From positions 1,245,001 to 1,309,000 of the forward strand of contig OZ020624.1 of the NCBI GenBank assembly GCA_963971575.1: DNA of 64,000 nucleotides, given 5' to 3'. Both the position numbers and the translations under genes were made by a program. Shown piece by piece: positions 11,755 through 23,580 of this stretch (positions are counted from its first letter, which is position 1; every line of letters starts with the position of its first letter). The notes below the pieces were generated by a model. That model searched no databases and was not told the origin of the DNA. It saw nothing but the letters and a program-made list of their open reading frames with translations. The stretch is from Liopterus haemorrhoidalis (Eukaryota > Arthropoda > Insecta > Coleoptera > Dytiscidae).

Positions 11755-12640
11755 TTTTAAATTCTAAGTAGGGTATCAAATAAAAGCCCTTAGCACGTGG
11801 ATTAACGATCAAAATTTTATTTTTGCATAATAAATTATTTTGATGCGTTTTTGCCAAAATTTTGTTGTCCCACACCTGTAGCCCAGATGGTTTAAACTAA
11901 AAATCTGAAAAAATTCTAAGTAATGTACATTGGTGTGAACCGGAATAGTACAACAGGAATTTTTAATCAGATTATGTTTTCGGAAAACAATGCATTTTTT
12001 GTGTTTTTTTGTTGACGATGTACAAAAGTTATAGTTATGTAACACACTATACTACTAGAAGGCGTATGCTGGTCTAATGGTTAGCTTGCTCGCTTGCTAC
12101 CCAGCTAACTATGGTTCGATCCCGGGCAGAGACAATTTTATTATTATTTTTTTTTCCATTTTTATTTTGTTTAAATTATTTTGTCAAAATTCTAGTTATA
12201 TTTTGGCAAATGTTGTATTTAATTTTTAAGAGCGTAAATTTGATAACCAGTTGGAATTGTTGGAATTACATTTTCATTCTGTGTCATGTATACAAAACCA
12301 GAGGGGCGGAGGATATGACTTAAAACAACCAATGGAAGCCATAGGCGCAATTTTCAAAATCTTAATTAACCTTGCTATATAAAAAAAATACTGCACATAT
12401 TCAGAAACCTAAATAATGGTATTAGGTATTCGAATTAAAATTAACAAAAAAAAATATTTTAACATAAAATTTGTTTTTAAAGCTCGTAGATTAAGAGACG
12501 ATAAATTATTTAAAAAATATCGTTTTGCCGTGATTACTACAAAGCAAAATTTGTCCTACACACTCAGGCGGCATGCCATCACTTATTATATACCTGCGAA
12601 ACCCTGAAATGTGTGAAAATTCACACTTCACATCCATTTT
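11755..12640 (+). repeat. Interspersed repeat of about 0.85 kb with a tRNA-like core
   Basis: Shares its left block (about 11755-12010), a T-rich middle and its right block (to the hairpin terminus near 12637) with 24430-25250. A more diverged, partly duplicated left block occurs at 53640-54115. No protein-coding capacity. Confidence 0.7.
12062..12132 (+). other. tRNA-like segment with pol III A and B boxes
   Basis: TGGTCTAATGGTTAG (12070-12084) fits a tRNA A box and GGTTCGATCCC (12113-12123) fits a B box, at tRNA-like spacing. The T stem pairs poorly and no clean cloverleaf forms, so it is more likely a tRNA-derived promoter relic than a working tRNA gene. Confidence 0.55.
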
Positions 12641-12970
12641 TTTAATATAAAAATCTCTTTGTTTTATCGTATTCTCACATACAGTATACATAATTTTATT
12701 CACAAAACGCAGTGTCATTGAAAACGAGAAAAATTCTAAATGGCTGTGGTCATGTTGGGTTATCTTGGGCACAATAAGAGCATTGAGATGATAAAAATTA
12801 TCATGGCCAACTGGAATGTGCTGGCTACTAACACAAAGTCAGTTTATATGGTGTTGTTGGACGGCTTACTGAATGAGCTCTCGTGTTCTCCACTTAGCTA
12901 ATTCGTTTTTGTCCTGCTGTTAAAATACAAATGTTTAGGACAGGCATGTGCAACTTCCAAAAGACCTATA

Positions 12971-13570
12971 CCCTTTTCACACTAGAACTTTAAGACGAGT
13001 GAACTTAAAGTTCCTCGATGTTTAACATCGGTATACTTTCACACTTGATATTTAAATCTCTGGTGCTGTCATCAGCTACAGTAATTTTGTCCTTAAGTTA
13101 CCGTCAGGAAATTACTAGTTTTGAACTGTCTGCGCAGACGCACATTTTGAATTATTATAAACAAATATGGATATTTCATTTCATTCTACAATAAAGACAC
13201 TACAATAAAGAATATATTATACCTGTATTAACATCTAAGTCGATACATTTTATCTCAATTATTGTAGCTCTGTATTTTATTAAACACATTATTAAAATAA
13301 ATAATTTTATTATAACAATAAGTATAAACTTCTTATAACGTCGATATAATACAGTATTCTTGTTTATGATAATATAAAATGTTGACAGCACAAATTCAAG
13401 GAGTATTTTTTTATAATAGAAATTAAGTTGGCAATGCGGACGAAATTTAAGACGCAGATCTCTGTCTTAAAAACATCGCTTGTATTTAGACGAGGCCATA
13501 CGGTTTCACATTAGCGTTTAAAGATACATTCACTTTAACATCCGATCTTAAAGATCTAGTGTGAAAAGGG
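12971..13570 (+). mobile_element. 600-bp TA-target MITE with CCCTTTTCACACTAG termini
   Basis: Left end CCCTTTTCACACTAGAAC, right end CTAGTGTGAAAAGGG, TA on both sides (12969-12970, 13571-13572). A near-identical copy lies in opposite orientation at 33586-34164. A 63-codon ORF (13200-13391, minus) is present in both copies with few changes; it resembles no known family. Confidence 0.88.
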
Positions 13571-13929
13571 TACTAGGGCCAGATAGCGATCTGAAATATT
13601 TATTACCACAAAAGGCTGGAAACCACTGGTTTATGATATGTTCTGTAGACAACCGTTTTATCACGAAGCTACAACGGCAATCAAATTCTATAAAATCTAT
13701 CTTAAAATATGAAACACAAAGTGTTTTACTGTAGTTGTTATCAATGCTCTCAGACAATTTTATACAATAAACAACTATATTATATAATTTTATACAAATA
13801 TAAAACGGAAGTGATTTTATTTGAATAAAACATTCATATTTGAGATGCATACAGAAGCGATCTCAAGCAGCTGCTTTAAATAAACAATATTATGATTTTA
13901 CTTGCTAACTCAATAGGATCTAGATAACC

Positions 13930-14420
13930 GAAACATAGCTTTTATAGGTAAAAAAAGTAACATTAAATACATCCTCGAACTGTACACATTCAGTTAAAAT
14001 GTGTAACACAGACAAATCTGTGTTACACGTCTCACAGATAGGGGATTCTTCTCCTCGAAGGAGGTGTCCATGGGTCCACCAACAGTGTCCTATACGTAGT
14101 TGTGTGATGGCGGTTTCCTCCCTGCGATTAATCCTGCAGGCAGAACCCCATGGTTTAATGTCTCCCTTAATCTGTCGCAACTTAACGTTCTGTGTGCGGC
14201 TCCACTCAAGTCACCACATGGCTAAAACCAGGTGTTTCAGATAACTATTTGCGTCATCTGGAAAAATGAAACTCACAATCATAGGTCTGTGGGAGGCGGC
14301 TTTTGCAGCTGCATCTGCCGCTTTGTTGCCTTTAATTCCAACATGTCCCGGTATCCAAAACAGCTCTACTCTCACATTCTGAGCGTTCAGATTGTGGAGA
14401 ACTGATTTCGGTCGACCTTT
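13930..14420 (-). pseudogene. LINE fragment: RNase H domain end and C-terminal zinc knuckle
   Basis: On the minus strand VELFWIPGHVGIKGNKAADA marks the end of an RNase H domain, with the conserved His-Gly and the Asp of the last catalytic motif. A stop interrupts at about 14215. The downstream frame has RREETAITQLRIGHCWWTHG followed by C-x2-C and H-x4-C of a zinc knuckle. This layout is that of I/R1/Jockey-group ORF2 proteins. The fragment is inactive and 5' truncated. Confidence 0.85.
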
Positions 14421-14565
14421 TAAGTTTTATATTTTAGTTTACATATCCATTCTGTATTGTCTTCATTTGATAATTACGTAATTAATTTATTGATTTTTAT
14501 TTTATTTTTTTATACAATAAATTTACTATTATAAAACGTCCCCACTTGTTTGACTAAAAAAAAAT

Positions 14566-15060
14566 CCCATCACCAGAGAAGTAGGTAAAATCATTTATAA
14601 TTTTCCTAGTTTCTAATCTCAATTAGGTGGTGGCAGCCTCCACCTCCCGTTTTTACAGTTTGGTAAATTCAACCCTCAGGCTGCTATAATTTGGTACCAG
14701 CGATGGAACCTTTAGTAGCTTTTGACTGTTCCAATTTGGTACCAACGATGTTATCTTTTAGTTGTTTTTTGCTGTTACATATTTGGTGGCAGCGGTGGGA
14801 TCCTTTAGTAGTATTTTAGTGTTACATTTTTGGTGACTAACGTTGAGATTTATAAATAATATTTTTCAGTAGGCCTGTCTGTTACAACCCCATAAGCACC
14901 AATGTACTTGTTTCCCATCAACAGAGAAGCTGGTAAAATCAATTCAAATTACTTTCCTAGTTTTTAATCTTAACTCGGTGGTGACAGCCTGGCTGCTACA
15001 TAATTTGGTGACAGCGGTGGGATCTTTTAGTAGCTTTCGGCTACTACAAGCCCAATATTG
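14566..15060 (+). repeat. Degenerate tandem repeats of TTTGGTGRCAGCGGTGGGAT units
   Basis: Units of about 46 bp recur at about 14690, 14735, 14782 and 14832, and again near 15005. A second, larger duplication (start CATCAMCAGAGAAG) occurs at 14569 and 14920. No coding meaning was found. Confidence 0.6.
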
Positions 15061-16198
15061 TTAAATTGATAGCCCTTTCACAAACGAATCCAACGATACA
15101 AGTATCTCTAAATCGAGTTTTTGATCAAAAGGCGGCTTTTGAAAGTGAGCTAGATATTTCATGATAACCAGGGAGGCAATGAAAACAGCAAATTATCGAA
15201 TATGCCACCTGTATTGGATTTATTTCATTCGATCTAACAAATTCCGTTCCCTCGTCATAACAAACTTTGTTTTTCGTTCGTTCTAATCAGTAACCTTTAT
15301 CAAGTTAAGTGGAGTCCAATACGATCAGATCATTTACAGATATTATAAAATCAAACATATAGTTATCAGAAAATACTAGTATTATATACTGAACCTGACA
15401 TTGGCGACTTTGTTCCTTGCTTTTAATACAACAAACATATACTTACGGTAACATAAACTAAACGAGAACTCTGTAACAACTATAATTGAGGTTATGTTAT
15501 CGGGGAAGTTGTTGCATTTTTCAATGATTTTAAAATGATAATGAACGATCGTGAGGTAATATTGTGAAGTCTAATCATAAGGGTATTTCTTGAACAAGTG
15601 CACTAAATATTTATCGAGTTAAGTGCAGAAAATATAGATAATTGGGTTATACTGTAGACCAGTGGTTACCAATATAAGATTTTCAATTTCTTAAATCCAC
15701 AATTTTATATGGTCAGGCGTATCCTAGCAGTACCACACATATCTCCGTCTAAAAACCATTGCTATAAACTAACTGGTTATAACAGGCAGTTCTTAAAACA
15801 TAACTACATGTATAACTGTTAAGGCAACCCAAATGTAGGCATCATATTCATTAGGCAGTTATTACCCATTTTCCCCATATGTTCAAGTATAATGCAAGTT
15901 ATTATCGTTGTGGTAAAGTACAAAATTTCGCTATTATACCACAGCAGAAACTGTGTTGGTGGTAACATATAAATTAAATTGAACGTGGGTGTTATATTAC
16001 GTCGTGGTGGCGTCGGCGTCGTTATTCAGAACACGTTGTTGTCGCCATTTGTTATAACACCTGTGTCATTTAATACCAGAAAAATTAAAAAAATACCAAC
16101 GTAACTGCATCCTTGTTTTATTAATATTAATCGTTTTATACAGTTATTTACCTTGTCATATGGATTTTAAAGTCAGGTTATTTAGAATTTTATAACGT
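15061..16198. other. Spacer, no gene recognised
   Basis: Nothing supportable, apart from a GC-richer patch at about 16000-16050. Confidence 0.3.
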
Positions 16199-16202
16199 AC
16201 CG

Positions 16203-16800
16203 TATTTTTCGGACCATAAGACGCAGATTTTACGCAGAAAATTCGATTTAAAATTGGGTGCGTCTTATGAAGTTTAAAAGTTGTTTAAAAAGTGTGTGAT
16301 GTTAGTGTGGAATCAATTCAGAGCACATCAAACAGAATCAACCAAGAAAATATAATAGAAATTAATACAAAATTAGCTGTCATTTCTGGAGACCTTACAA
16401 GCCAACGACAACCATTGGATGTGTCGATTGATAAACCATTTAATAAGTTTATGCGGGAAGAGTGGAACAAACGAATGATAAAGCCAAATTTCCGGGTTTC
16501 GTAGGTAATGTGCCAGAACCGGCATAGCTATACTACTCACGATTTTATCAGGACGTATGAAACTTACGACAATTTTAGTAATAATAAAAGTACCTGGGTA
16601 AAAAATTCATGGGAAGCTGTAAAAGAAAACACGATTACAACAACAGGACGTATGAAATGGACAATTTTAGAATTACCTGGGTAAAAAATTCATTGGAAGC
16701 TGTAAAAGAAAATACGATTATAAAGTCTTTTAAGAAATGTGGTATAAGCAACGCATTGGATAGTATCGAAGATAGAATTGAGACGGAACTTATAGAATGA
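16203..16800 (+). pseudogene. pogo/Tigger-type transposase C-terminal remnant
   Basis: A left end reading GTATTTTTCGGACCATAAG precedes the coding remnant. The frame from 16340 gives SGDLTSQRQPLDVSIDKPF and FMREEWNKRM, matching the segment of DDE_1 (Tigger/pogo) transposases around the last catalytic region. Later KSFKKCGISNALDSIED is the conserved C-terminal motif. A tandem duplication of about 90 bp (around 16590-16680 and 16677-16770) and stops break the frame. A matching inverted end lies at 45188-45215 but is probably a different copy. Confidence 0.8.
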
Positions 16801-17025
16801 ATGAAAATTTAAGGAAATTGAAAGAAAATTCTAGAAAACAGGACGAAAATTCTAGAATAAAAAGAATTTCTGGAAAATTCTAGAAGACAGTACGAAACAT
16901 ACAAAAATTAAAGAAGAATTTATGGAAAATTCAAGGAAATTGGAAGAAAATTCTAGAAGACAGGACGAAAATTGTAGAAAAATAAAGGAAGAACATATGG
17001 AAAATTTTAGCTCTTAGGGGGCTTG
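16801..17025 (+). repeat. Tandem repeats rich in GAAAATTCTAGAA units
   Basis: Four to five imperfect units of about 40-60 bp. Read in the plus frame they give Lys/Glu/Asn-rich heptad-like peptide (RKLKENSRKQDEN), broken by stops. It follows directly on the Tigger remnant. Confidence 0.55.
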
Positions 17026-17059
17026 AGCCCGGGGGGGGGGGGATTTGTGCACCTTTGAC

Positions 17060-17519
17060 CAATCATCCTAAAACCAGACCTGCAACGAACTTCAAAACCT
17101 AACCTAACAGTCGGTTAAATAACACATTTAATAATGTAAACAAACAATATAACGTATTCTACAACTGAATAAACACATCACCCACTTAAAAATCAAACTC
17201 TAAATTATATGTTGCGACCGTTGAAATTATAGTCGTGCTTATAGCGTACACGTAACGCCTTCCTAGTGATGTGCGCCGACATACTCCCCTCTGTTCCTCA
17301 CCGCGCCCCCCGCCCTCTAGCTATGAACACAGTCACAACAATTCACGTAAATACACGTTAAATTACAGTCGCGGTGACACGAATGTGCTACAATTACACC
17401 CGACTGATGACACGATAAGATATGATAGTAATGGATAATTTTAAGTTTCCCGCCCTATAACAGAGTTTCCGTGTCAACTTATGTACTACCTAAATGTTAA
17501 GGTGTGTATAGAGTCAAAT
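17060..17519. other. Spacer, no gene recognised
   Basis: A GC-rich patch at 17260-17330 (GCGCCCCCCGCCC) stands out but holds no recognisable gene. Confidence 0.3.
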
Positions 17520-18225
17520 AAACTGTTCAAGAGCAGTTGGAAAGCTGTTTGCGAGTAATTGGAAACCTGTTCTCGAACAGGAGACGAACTGTTATCGAGT
17601 AGTAGGAGAGCTGTTCGCTAATAGTTGGAAAGCTCTTCTCGAGAAGTAGGAGAGCTGTTCTCGAGTAGTAGAAGAGCTGTTCTCGAGTAGTAGGAGAGTT
17701 GTTCGCTAATAGTTGGAGAGCTCTTCTCGAGCAGTTGGAGAGCTGTTCTCGAGTAGTAGAAGAGCTGTTCTCGAGAAGTAGAAGAGCTGTTCTCGAGTAA
17801 TAGGAGAGCTGTTCGCTAATAGTAGGAGAGCTGTTCTCGAGAAGTACACGAGCTGTTCTCGAGTAGTAGGAGAGCTGTTCGCTAATAGTTGGAGAGCTGT
17901 TCTCGAGAAATACACGAGCTGTTCTCGAGTAGTAGGAGAGCTATTCGGTAATAGTTGGAGAGCTCTTCTCGAGAAGTTGGAGAGTTATTCTCGAGCAGTA
18001 AGAGAGCTGTTCTCGAGCAGTTAGAGAGCTGTTCTCGAGCAGTTAGAGAGCTGTTCTCGAGCAGTTAGAGAGCTGTTCTCGAGCAGTTAGAGAGCTGTTC
18101 TCGAGCAGTTAGAGAGCTGATCTCGAACAGTAGGAGAACTGTTTCCGGGCAGTTTGAGAGCTATTCATAGGCAGTAAGAGATCTGTCCTCCAGCAGTTAG
18201 AGAGCTATTCGCGATTAGTTCGCGA
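17520..18225. repeat. 22-bp minisatellite with XhoI-like palindromes
   Basis: About 30 units of AGAGCTGTTCTCGAGCAGTT type. The right half (about 18000-18115) is nearly perfect; the left half has alternating variants (GTTCGCTAATAGTTGG). Three units equal 66 bp, so the minus strand has a 69-codon stop-free repeat ORF (17706-17915), which I do not take as a gene. Confidence 0.92.
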
Positions 18226-18240
18226 TTTCATCGTCTACAC

Positions 18241-18677
18241 CAGTGTTTTCCAACCGCCGGTCAGCGAGATTTTTTTGCCGGTCTGCGAGATTTTTTTTTT
18301 ACTATGCATCAATTCGCCTAATAATAATAATAATTCATTTATTTACCATATTAATTACAGTTAAGAAAAAAAATATATATAATTATCGACCGTAAATAGA
18401 TGTACTTAAATTTAAATTCTAATAATAATAAGTTACAACCCACTTAATTTTGAGATGAAAATCTCGGTCCTTAATCTGTTAATTGTTTAAGTAATATTTT
18501 TTTTTCCTTTTTTCAATAATTATATGTGATTTTTTATTTGTTGTTTTTTGAGTTTCTAATCAGTGCAATAAAAAATATAAAACTTTTGCGATACACATTA
18601 CTTTCTAAACTTGCCGGTCTGCGAATTTTTTCTAGGTCGCTTGTCGATCTACCATGAAAAAAGTTTGGGAAACGCTG
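18241..18677 (+). mobile_element. hAT MITE with 8-bp duplication GTCTACAC
   Basis: Starts CAGTGTTTTCCAACC and ends GTTTGGGAAACGCTG. GTCTACAC stands at 18233-18240 and 18678-18685. 437 bp with an (AAT)n patch near 18320. Ends and duplication length fit hAT. Confidence 0.9.
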
Positions 18678-18779
18678 GTCTACACCACATCGGATGCTTT
18701 TTGCAAAAGCACAGTAATTTATGCTATAAATTAATTTATAAAAACATCGGCTTTCGAAAGTTAATATCTGAGGCCAGAC

Positions 18780-19045
18780 GCGCACTCACGGGGGACTCAG
18801 GGGCTCGAGCCCTCCCCCCAGTACTCGAAAAACACATGTTTTTAAGAATATTATTAGAGGTTTTTACTCCTTAACTTGAATTTTAGAGCTTAGAACCTTT
18901 TTTTTTGCATCACTTATAATTCGGAACTAACGAATTTTTTTATGTCATCACTTGCATTTTAGAAGTGAGGACCTTTTTTAAGGTCATTACTTGCATTTTG
19001 GAAGTATCGAATTTTTTTTTTTAGATCATTATTTGAATTTTAAAA
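18780..19045 (+). repeat. GAGGACCTTTTTT motif repeats
   Basis: Three to four copies of a unit near 45 bp built on AGTGAGGACCTTTTTT and TCATCACTTGCATTTT. The same motif recurs at 37795-37915, 38125-38230 and 43380-43495, in three other elements. Confidence 0.6.
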
Positions 19046-20099
19046 GTCCTTTCTGGTTTTTGGACGTTTTTTGCCGATCAAAAATGTAGGTCCTTATCTA
19101 TCTCTGCCCCTATAAAAAGTTTTTTGACATATTTTTGACGAAACCCCATAAAAAATTGAAAATTCATTTATTTATTTTTTATTTATCCACGCATTAAGAT
19201 CGTAAGGTGACAAATAAAGTATTTAAAAGGATGAAGGCTTCAAAATTAAGTTACTTAGTTGACATTTTTGGCGCACAGCAACGATGGCTATTTGCGTTTA
19301 ACACAGCCCATCTTAATGACTAGAGTAGATATTAAAAAGAATAAATTAAACAATAAATGAGATCTTATACACATACTCGATATAAGAAACCTTACACGGA
19401 TAAACAGAAATAAAGAAGATAAAAGTCTGTTCTAAAAATTCCAGACGCAGAATGATGGTAACGGGCTGTAAAGGGGTCAATTACCATCGAATAGCTTCAA
19501 AATTAAGCTGCGCGCGGGGTTCTCCAAGTACTTAATGCGCCACTAACCCTACCCTCTAATATAGCAAAAGCCTTTGATTTTTACCGACAGTTTCTCGAAA
19601 TGAGTGACATTGTCGATCAATGAATATCCTTGAAACATCTAAATTGTTGGTTCTTCGACATGGTTGTATTTATTTAACATTTCATTCGCGATCATCCTCG
19701 TGAAATGTACATTGCATGACAGTGTTTTCGTTTTATTTGTTACAAATATACAATGTAACGTTCTAATCATTTTTATCTATTAAACATATATAATTTGTCG
19801 TGTAAATATGTACGCTATCACCCTAATGTACACATGCATATATTTGTGTAATTTACACCAACTCACATTGTTTTCTGTGCATCTGTACAATTTATATTAA
19901 TTCATGATAATAATCATAATTCATAAAATATTATTCTTTTTACTTTTCAATTATTAATTCAAGTATTATTTTAAGAATAATCTTTCATTTATTTTAAAAC
20001 TGCAAATTTATACCAAGAAATAAATATTTTTACCTACCGTCACATATAGAAAAGAAGGTATTGTAATTATACCAATTTTTACCTTCTGTTGTCAAGGTC
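19046..20099. other. Spacer with scattered repeat pieces
   Basis: A segment near 19272-19300 (GGCGCACAGCAACGATGG) recurs inverted near 26105-26135. A segment near 19455-19490 (GGTAACGGGCTGTAAAGG) recurs near 60233-60265. No ORF of note. Confidence 0.35.
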
Positions 20100-20830
20100 G
20101 TTTATTTAATTTACCATAAGTTCGTTTTCATGTCCAGTGAGTTCGTTATGGTATTTATTGGCAACTGTATGAATTTCTTCCGTGATGAAAGTGATTTTGA
20201 GGTCTTCATGGATCATTCTATTTGAGACGTACCAAGGTGCATTCACCAAAACTCGAAGCGCCTTTGATTGGAATCGTTGTATTATTTTAAATTTGGTTGG
20301 CTTGGCACATCCCCCTAGTTAAAGTCCATACGACCATATGGTCTTATAGAGCAAAATTTTATTTGAAACCGATAATTTTCTACCAAGAAGCCAATATTGG
20401 CGAAATTTTAGGTCTAACTGCTTACGTTTGGCTTGTATGTGTTTGCTTCAGGTCAGTGGAGTCCAAATGCAGTCCAAAGTATTTTACTTCAGTTTTGATG
20501 GGAACTGGAATATCATTAATTATCACTTGCTGGCAAGTACTGAATTGTTAACGAGACTTGGACAGATTTACTTTAGTTTATTGTACCAATTGTTTATAAG
20601 ATTTAGATGACTTTGAAAAATTGTAAAGGATTTGTTAGGATCATCGTTAATTGATAGTATAGCAACGTCATCAGCAAATGCAGCTATCAGTGTAGTCTGT
20701 CTCAGGTACAGCTGCAGTATAAAGTAGAGGAATGGGCCAATTACACTACCTTGGGGAACACAAGATGTTATGGGATAATAAATGGATAAGGCAATATTGC
20801 ATTTAACTGAAAAATTTCTATCTATCAACT
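20100..20830 (-). pseudogene. Jockey-like LINE reverse transcriptase fragment
   Basis: On the minus strand the upstream part encodes CVPQGSVIGPFLY and AFADDVAILS, the latter holding the FADD catalytic motif of LINE reverse transcriptases. Downstream, in shifted frames, come KRKQLDLKFRQYWLLGRK, LYKTIWSYG and QRFQSKALRVLVNAPWYVSN, the classic C-terminal block of Jockey ORF2. Multiple stops and frameshifts show it is dead. RNase H is not seen, as expected for Jockey. Confidence 0.87.
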
Positions 20831-20929
20831 AGTACTTAAAAAGGAAGTAATAATTGTTGGATAGGAGATTTTTTAGTTTATAAAGCAGACCTGTATGCCA
20901 CACCTTATCAAATGCTTACGAAACGTTAA

Positions 20930-21240
20930 GAATATATGCTAACCTGAAGCCGATATCATTAACAAAGAGCAAGAAAAAGATTGGCCCAAAGTGAGAACCT
21001 TGTGGCGCACCAGAGCTAACAAATATTGCTTCAGAAGTATAGTTGAAGATCTTGACAAATTGTTTTCGACCATACAGATAAGACTCGGAGCCATAGACGG
21101 TTACTGCTGATACCGCAAGCTTTTAACTTTGTTAATAAAATTCGATGGACTAGTTGATCGAAAACTTTTCGAAAATCTGTTTACACGGCCTGTACTTCAA
21201 GTATCTTTGTATGACAAAATATTAGTTTATTTGTGATAAA
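20930..21240 (-). pseudogene. Second LINE reverse transcriptase fragment
   Basis: Minus-strand frames give SYLYGRKQFVKIFNYTSEA and SSGAPQGSHFGPIFFLLFVN, the palm segment just before the catalytic aspartates. It lies upstream of, and in the same orientation as, the fragment at 20100-20830, but overlaps it in domain content, so it is a separate insertion. Confidence 0.75.
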
Positions 21241-21809
21241 TTCCAACTTATCCTTATCGTATGCTATAAACAACTTAAATAATAAATTTAAAATGTTTTT
21301 TTGCCAACTGCAAATGTGTAAATTCCTACTAAGCTAATAAAAATAAAAAAATAATAACATGCGCCCGCATTATAAAAAATAATAACATATAATTATAACA
21401 ACTTATCTAAATAACAAAGATAATACATGTCATGGTACACACAGAAAAAAAAATAACTGAATTAGGCTATCTACAATAACTGTAATTGCGAATTTGTCAC
21501 TAAAATTACACCCTGGCTACTATCAGCATGGGTTACATGACAGTCTAGTCGGTTTATGAAGGCGCCAGACTAGTTAAAACCCACCAAACTAATAATTATG
21601 TAATTATAATTAATGTTTAAACAATGTACTTGTTTAATTGTATAGATATATTAAGTACCAAACCTTGTACTTCTCACGATGTAATTACGAATTGTATCGC
21701 TAGATAGAGCTATCGTCTCATTTTCTGTTTCACTCACATTTAGATTTTTCCATTGTTTTTATTTTATGTTTTAATTTTTATAAATTAAAGATAACTTCAT
21801 TTACATATT

Positions 21810-21915
21810 TAAAAAATCAGCTGTGACCACCACAGGACCGACCGCCTTCACAAAGTACTTGTATAAAATACATTCTAGCAGCAGAGTGGAAATAACCTGG
21901 CCCAATATTTTCTAA
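21810..21915 (-). repeat. Microsatellite-bearing repeat, end fragment
   Basis: AAAATCAGCTGTGACCACCA to about TATTTTCTAACA; matches the right end of the copy at 2190-2818 in reverse. Confidence 0.7.
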
Positions 21916-21989
21916 CAAATTAATGTAATTACAATTGGAGGATTGAACATTGCATAATTACCAATGGGCGCCATTTCGAAGACATTAAT

Positions 21990-22895
21990 TTAATGGCATA
22001 ATTTACATTATTTGTAAAAATTGTGAATTATAAAAAATCACTACTCAAAAACGGTTAGAGATAGCGACCTGCGGTTAGAATTTTTGGATTCTCCGCAGTT
22101 TATTTAGTCTAGAAAAAATTTGAGGCCTTATTCGTTTAATTTGTTTTGAGATTATGATAAATTTTTTAATAGCATAATTTACATTATTTGTAAAAATTGT
22201 GAAATATAAAAAAATCACAACTCAAAAACGGTTAGAGATAGCGACCTGCGGTTAGAATTTTTGGATTCTCCGTAGTTTATTTAGTCTAGAAAAAATTTGA
22301 GGCCTTATTCGTTTAATTTGTTTTGAGATTATGATAATTTTTTTAATGGCATAATTTACATTATTTGTAAAAATTGTGAATTATAAAAAATCACAACTCA
22401 AAAACGGTTAGAGATAGCGACCTGCGGTTAGAATTTTTGGATTCTGCGTAGTTTATTTAGTCAAGAAAAAAATTTAGGCTTTAATCGTTTAATGCGTTTT
22501 GAGATTCCGACAATTTTTTTTTTAATGACATAATTTGTATTATTTGTAAAAATTGTGAAATATAAAAAATTACAACTCAAAAACGGTTAGAGATAGAGCC
22601 CTGCGGATGAAATTTTTGGAATCTCTGTAGTTTATTTAGTTTAGAAAAAATTTGAGGCCTTATTCGTTTTGCGTATTTTAAAATTAAGACAAATTTTAAT
22701 ATGGTGTGATTTATAGAAATTTTCATCTTCGCATGGACGCATCTCAAAAACCAAATGCGATAAAGACCTGCGGTTGAAATTTTTGAAATCTTGAGGTCCT
22801 AATTGACTTGTAACCAAATTTTGAAACAAAAAAATTTTTTGAAAATTTTTCGTTTTTTAAATTTTTTTTTGAAAATTTTGAAAAATCCTAACTAA
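21990..22895 (+). repeat. Tandem array with a period of about 178 bp
   Basis: GGCATAATTTACATTATTTG and its variants start units near 21995, 22171, 22349 and 22529 (spacings 176, 178, 180). Each holds CTCAAAAACGGTTAGAGATA. The last unit diverges into the 22640-22895 segment. One isolated unit lies at 25250-25450 and an inverted block at 6740-7305. Confidence 0.88.
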
Positions 22896-22899
22896 AAAA

Positions 22900-23454
22900 T
22901 GGTTAGAGATATATATCTGCGGTTTGAATTTTTAAAACACGTCTACCTTGTTTAGTCTATAGAAAAATTTGGGCTTTAATAAACCAATTAATAAGATTTT
23001 TATGAGTAGTAATCCAAAACCCTTGAAAATGGCCAGAAATCGAAAAAATCGTAAGGGGTAGACCTTAAAAAAATCGTGATTTTCAAGCAAAAAATTTTTG
23101 TCTCCGATTTTATTGAAAATTGGTATAAATATGTATTTTTGGTCATAGATCAATAAAATTTGGTCCATTTTGAAGTTTGGGCAAAAGTTTTGGAATTATA
23201 GGCAAAAAACTGACCCAAATCGGCACTAACTCAAAAACTAGAGAAGCATGAATTTTTTTAATATTTTTTTCATCATCCTCACCCCAATATTAGCATAAAA
23301 CTATATTTTGGCTAAAATCAGAGTCAAAAAAATTGTGGCCAAAATTTCAATATTTTAGATTTTTTTTTTTTTATAATTTTGTTGGAAAATTGGTATACTT
23401 ATACATTGTTAGCCTTAGATCACAAATATATGTAACTTTTGAGTTATGGTCGAA
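22900..23454 (+). repeat. AT-rich extension of the 178-bp array
   Basis: Less regular sequence with recurring ACTCAAAAA and AAAATTTTGG words. Probably part of the same large element as 21990-25450. No gene. Confidence 0.4.
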
Positions 23455-23580
23455 AATTTTGATCAACTCGTGCCATTGATGTCAAAAGCTTAAATATGTA
23501 GTTTCATAAAAATCCTTTTACCCGAATTTTCTCTGCACGTGTACACAGACAGACAGACGGACAGACAATTTTTTTTGCCA
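23455..23580 (-). repeat. Microsatellite-bearing repeat, middle fragment
   Basis: GATCAACTCGTGCCATTGAT through the (CAGA)n tract; matches the middle of 49250-49370 in reverse. Confidence 0.7.

Noticed and set aside
12062..12132. Functional tRNA gene
   Set aside because: A and B boxes fit but the T stem and acceptor stem do not pair well, and the copy at 24768 has a different sequence in the same repeat.
13200..13391. 63-codon ORF conserved in two MITE copies
   Set aside because: The two copies are almost identical throughout, so frame conservation is not evidence of function; kept only as a note.
17706..17915. Repeat protein ORF YFSRTALLLLANSSP
   Set aside because: It is the minisatellite read in one stop-free frame (66-bp periodicity); no start context or homology.
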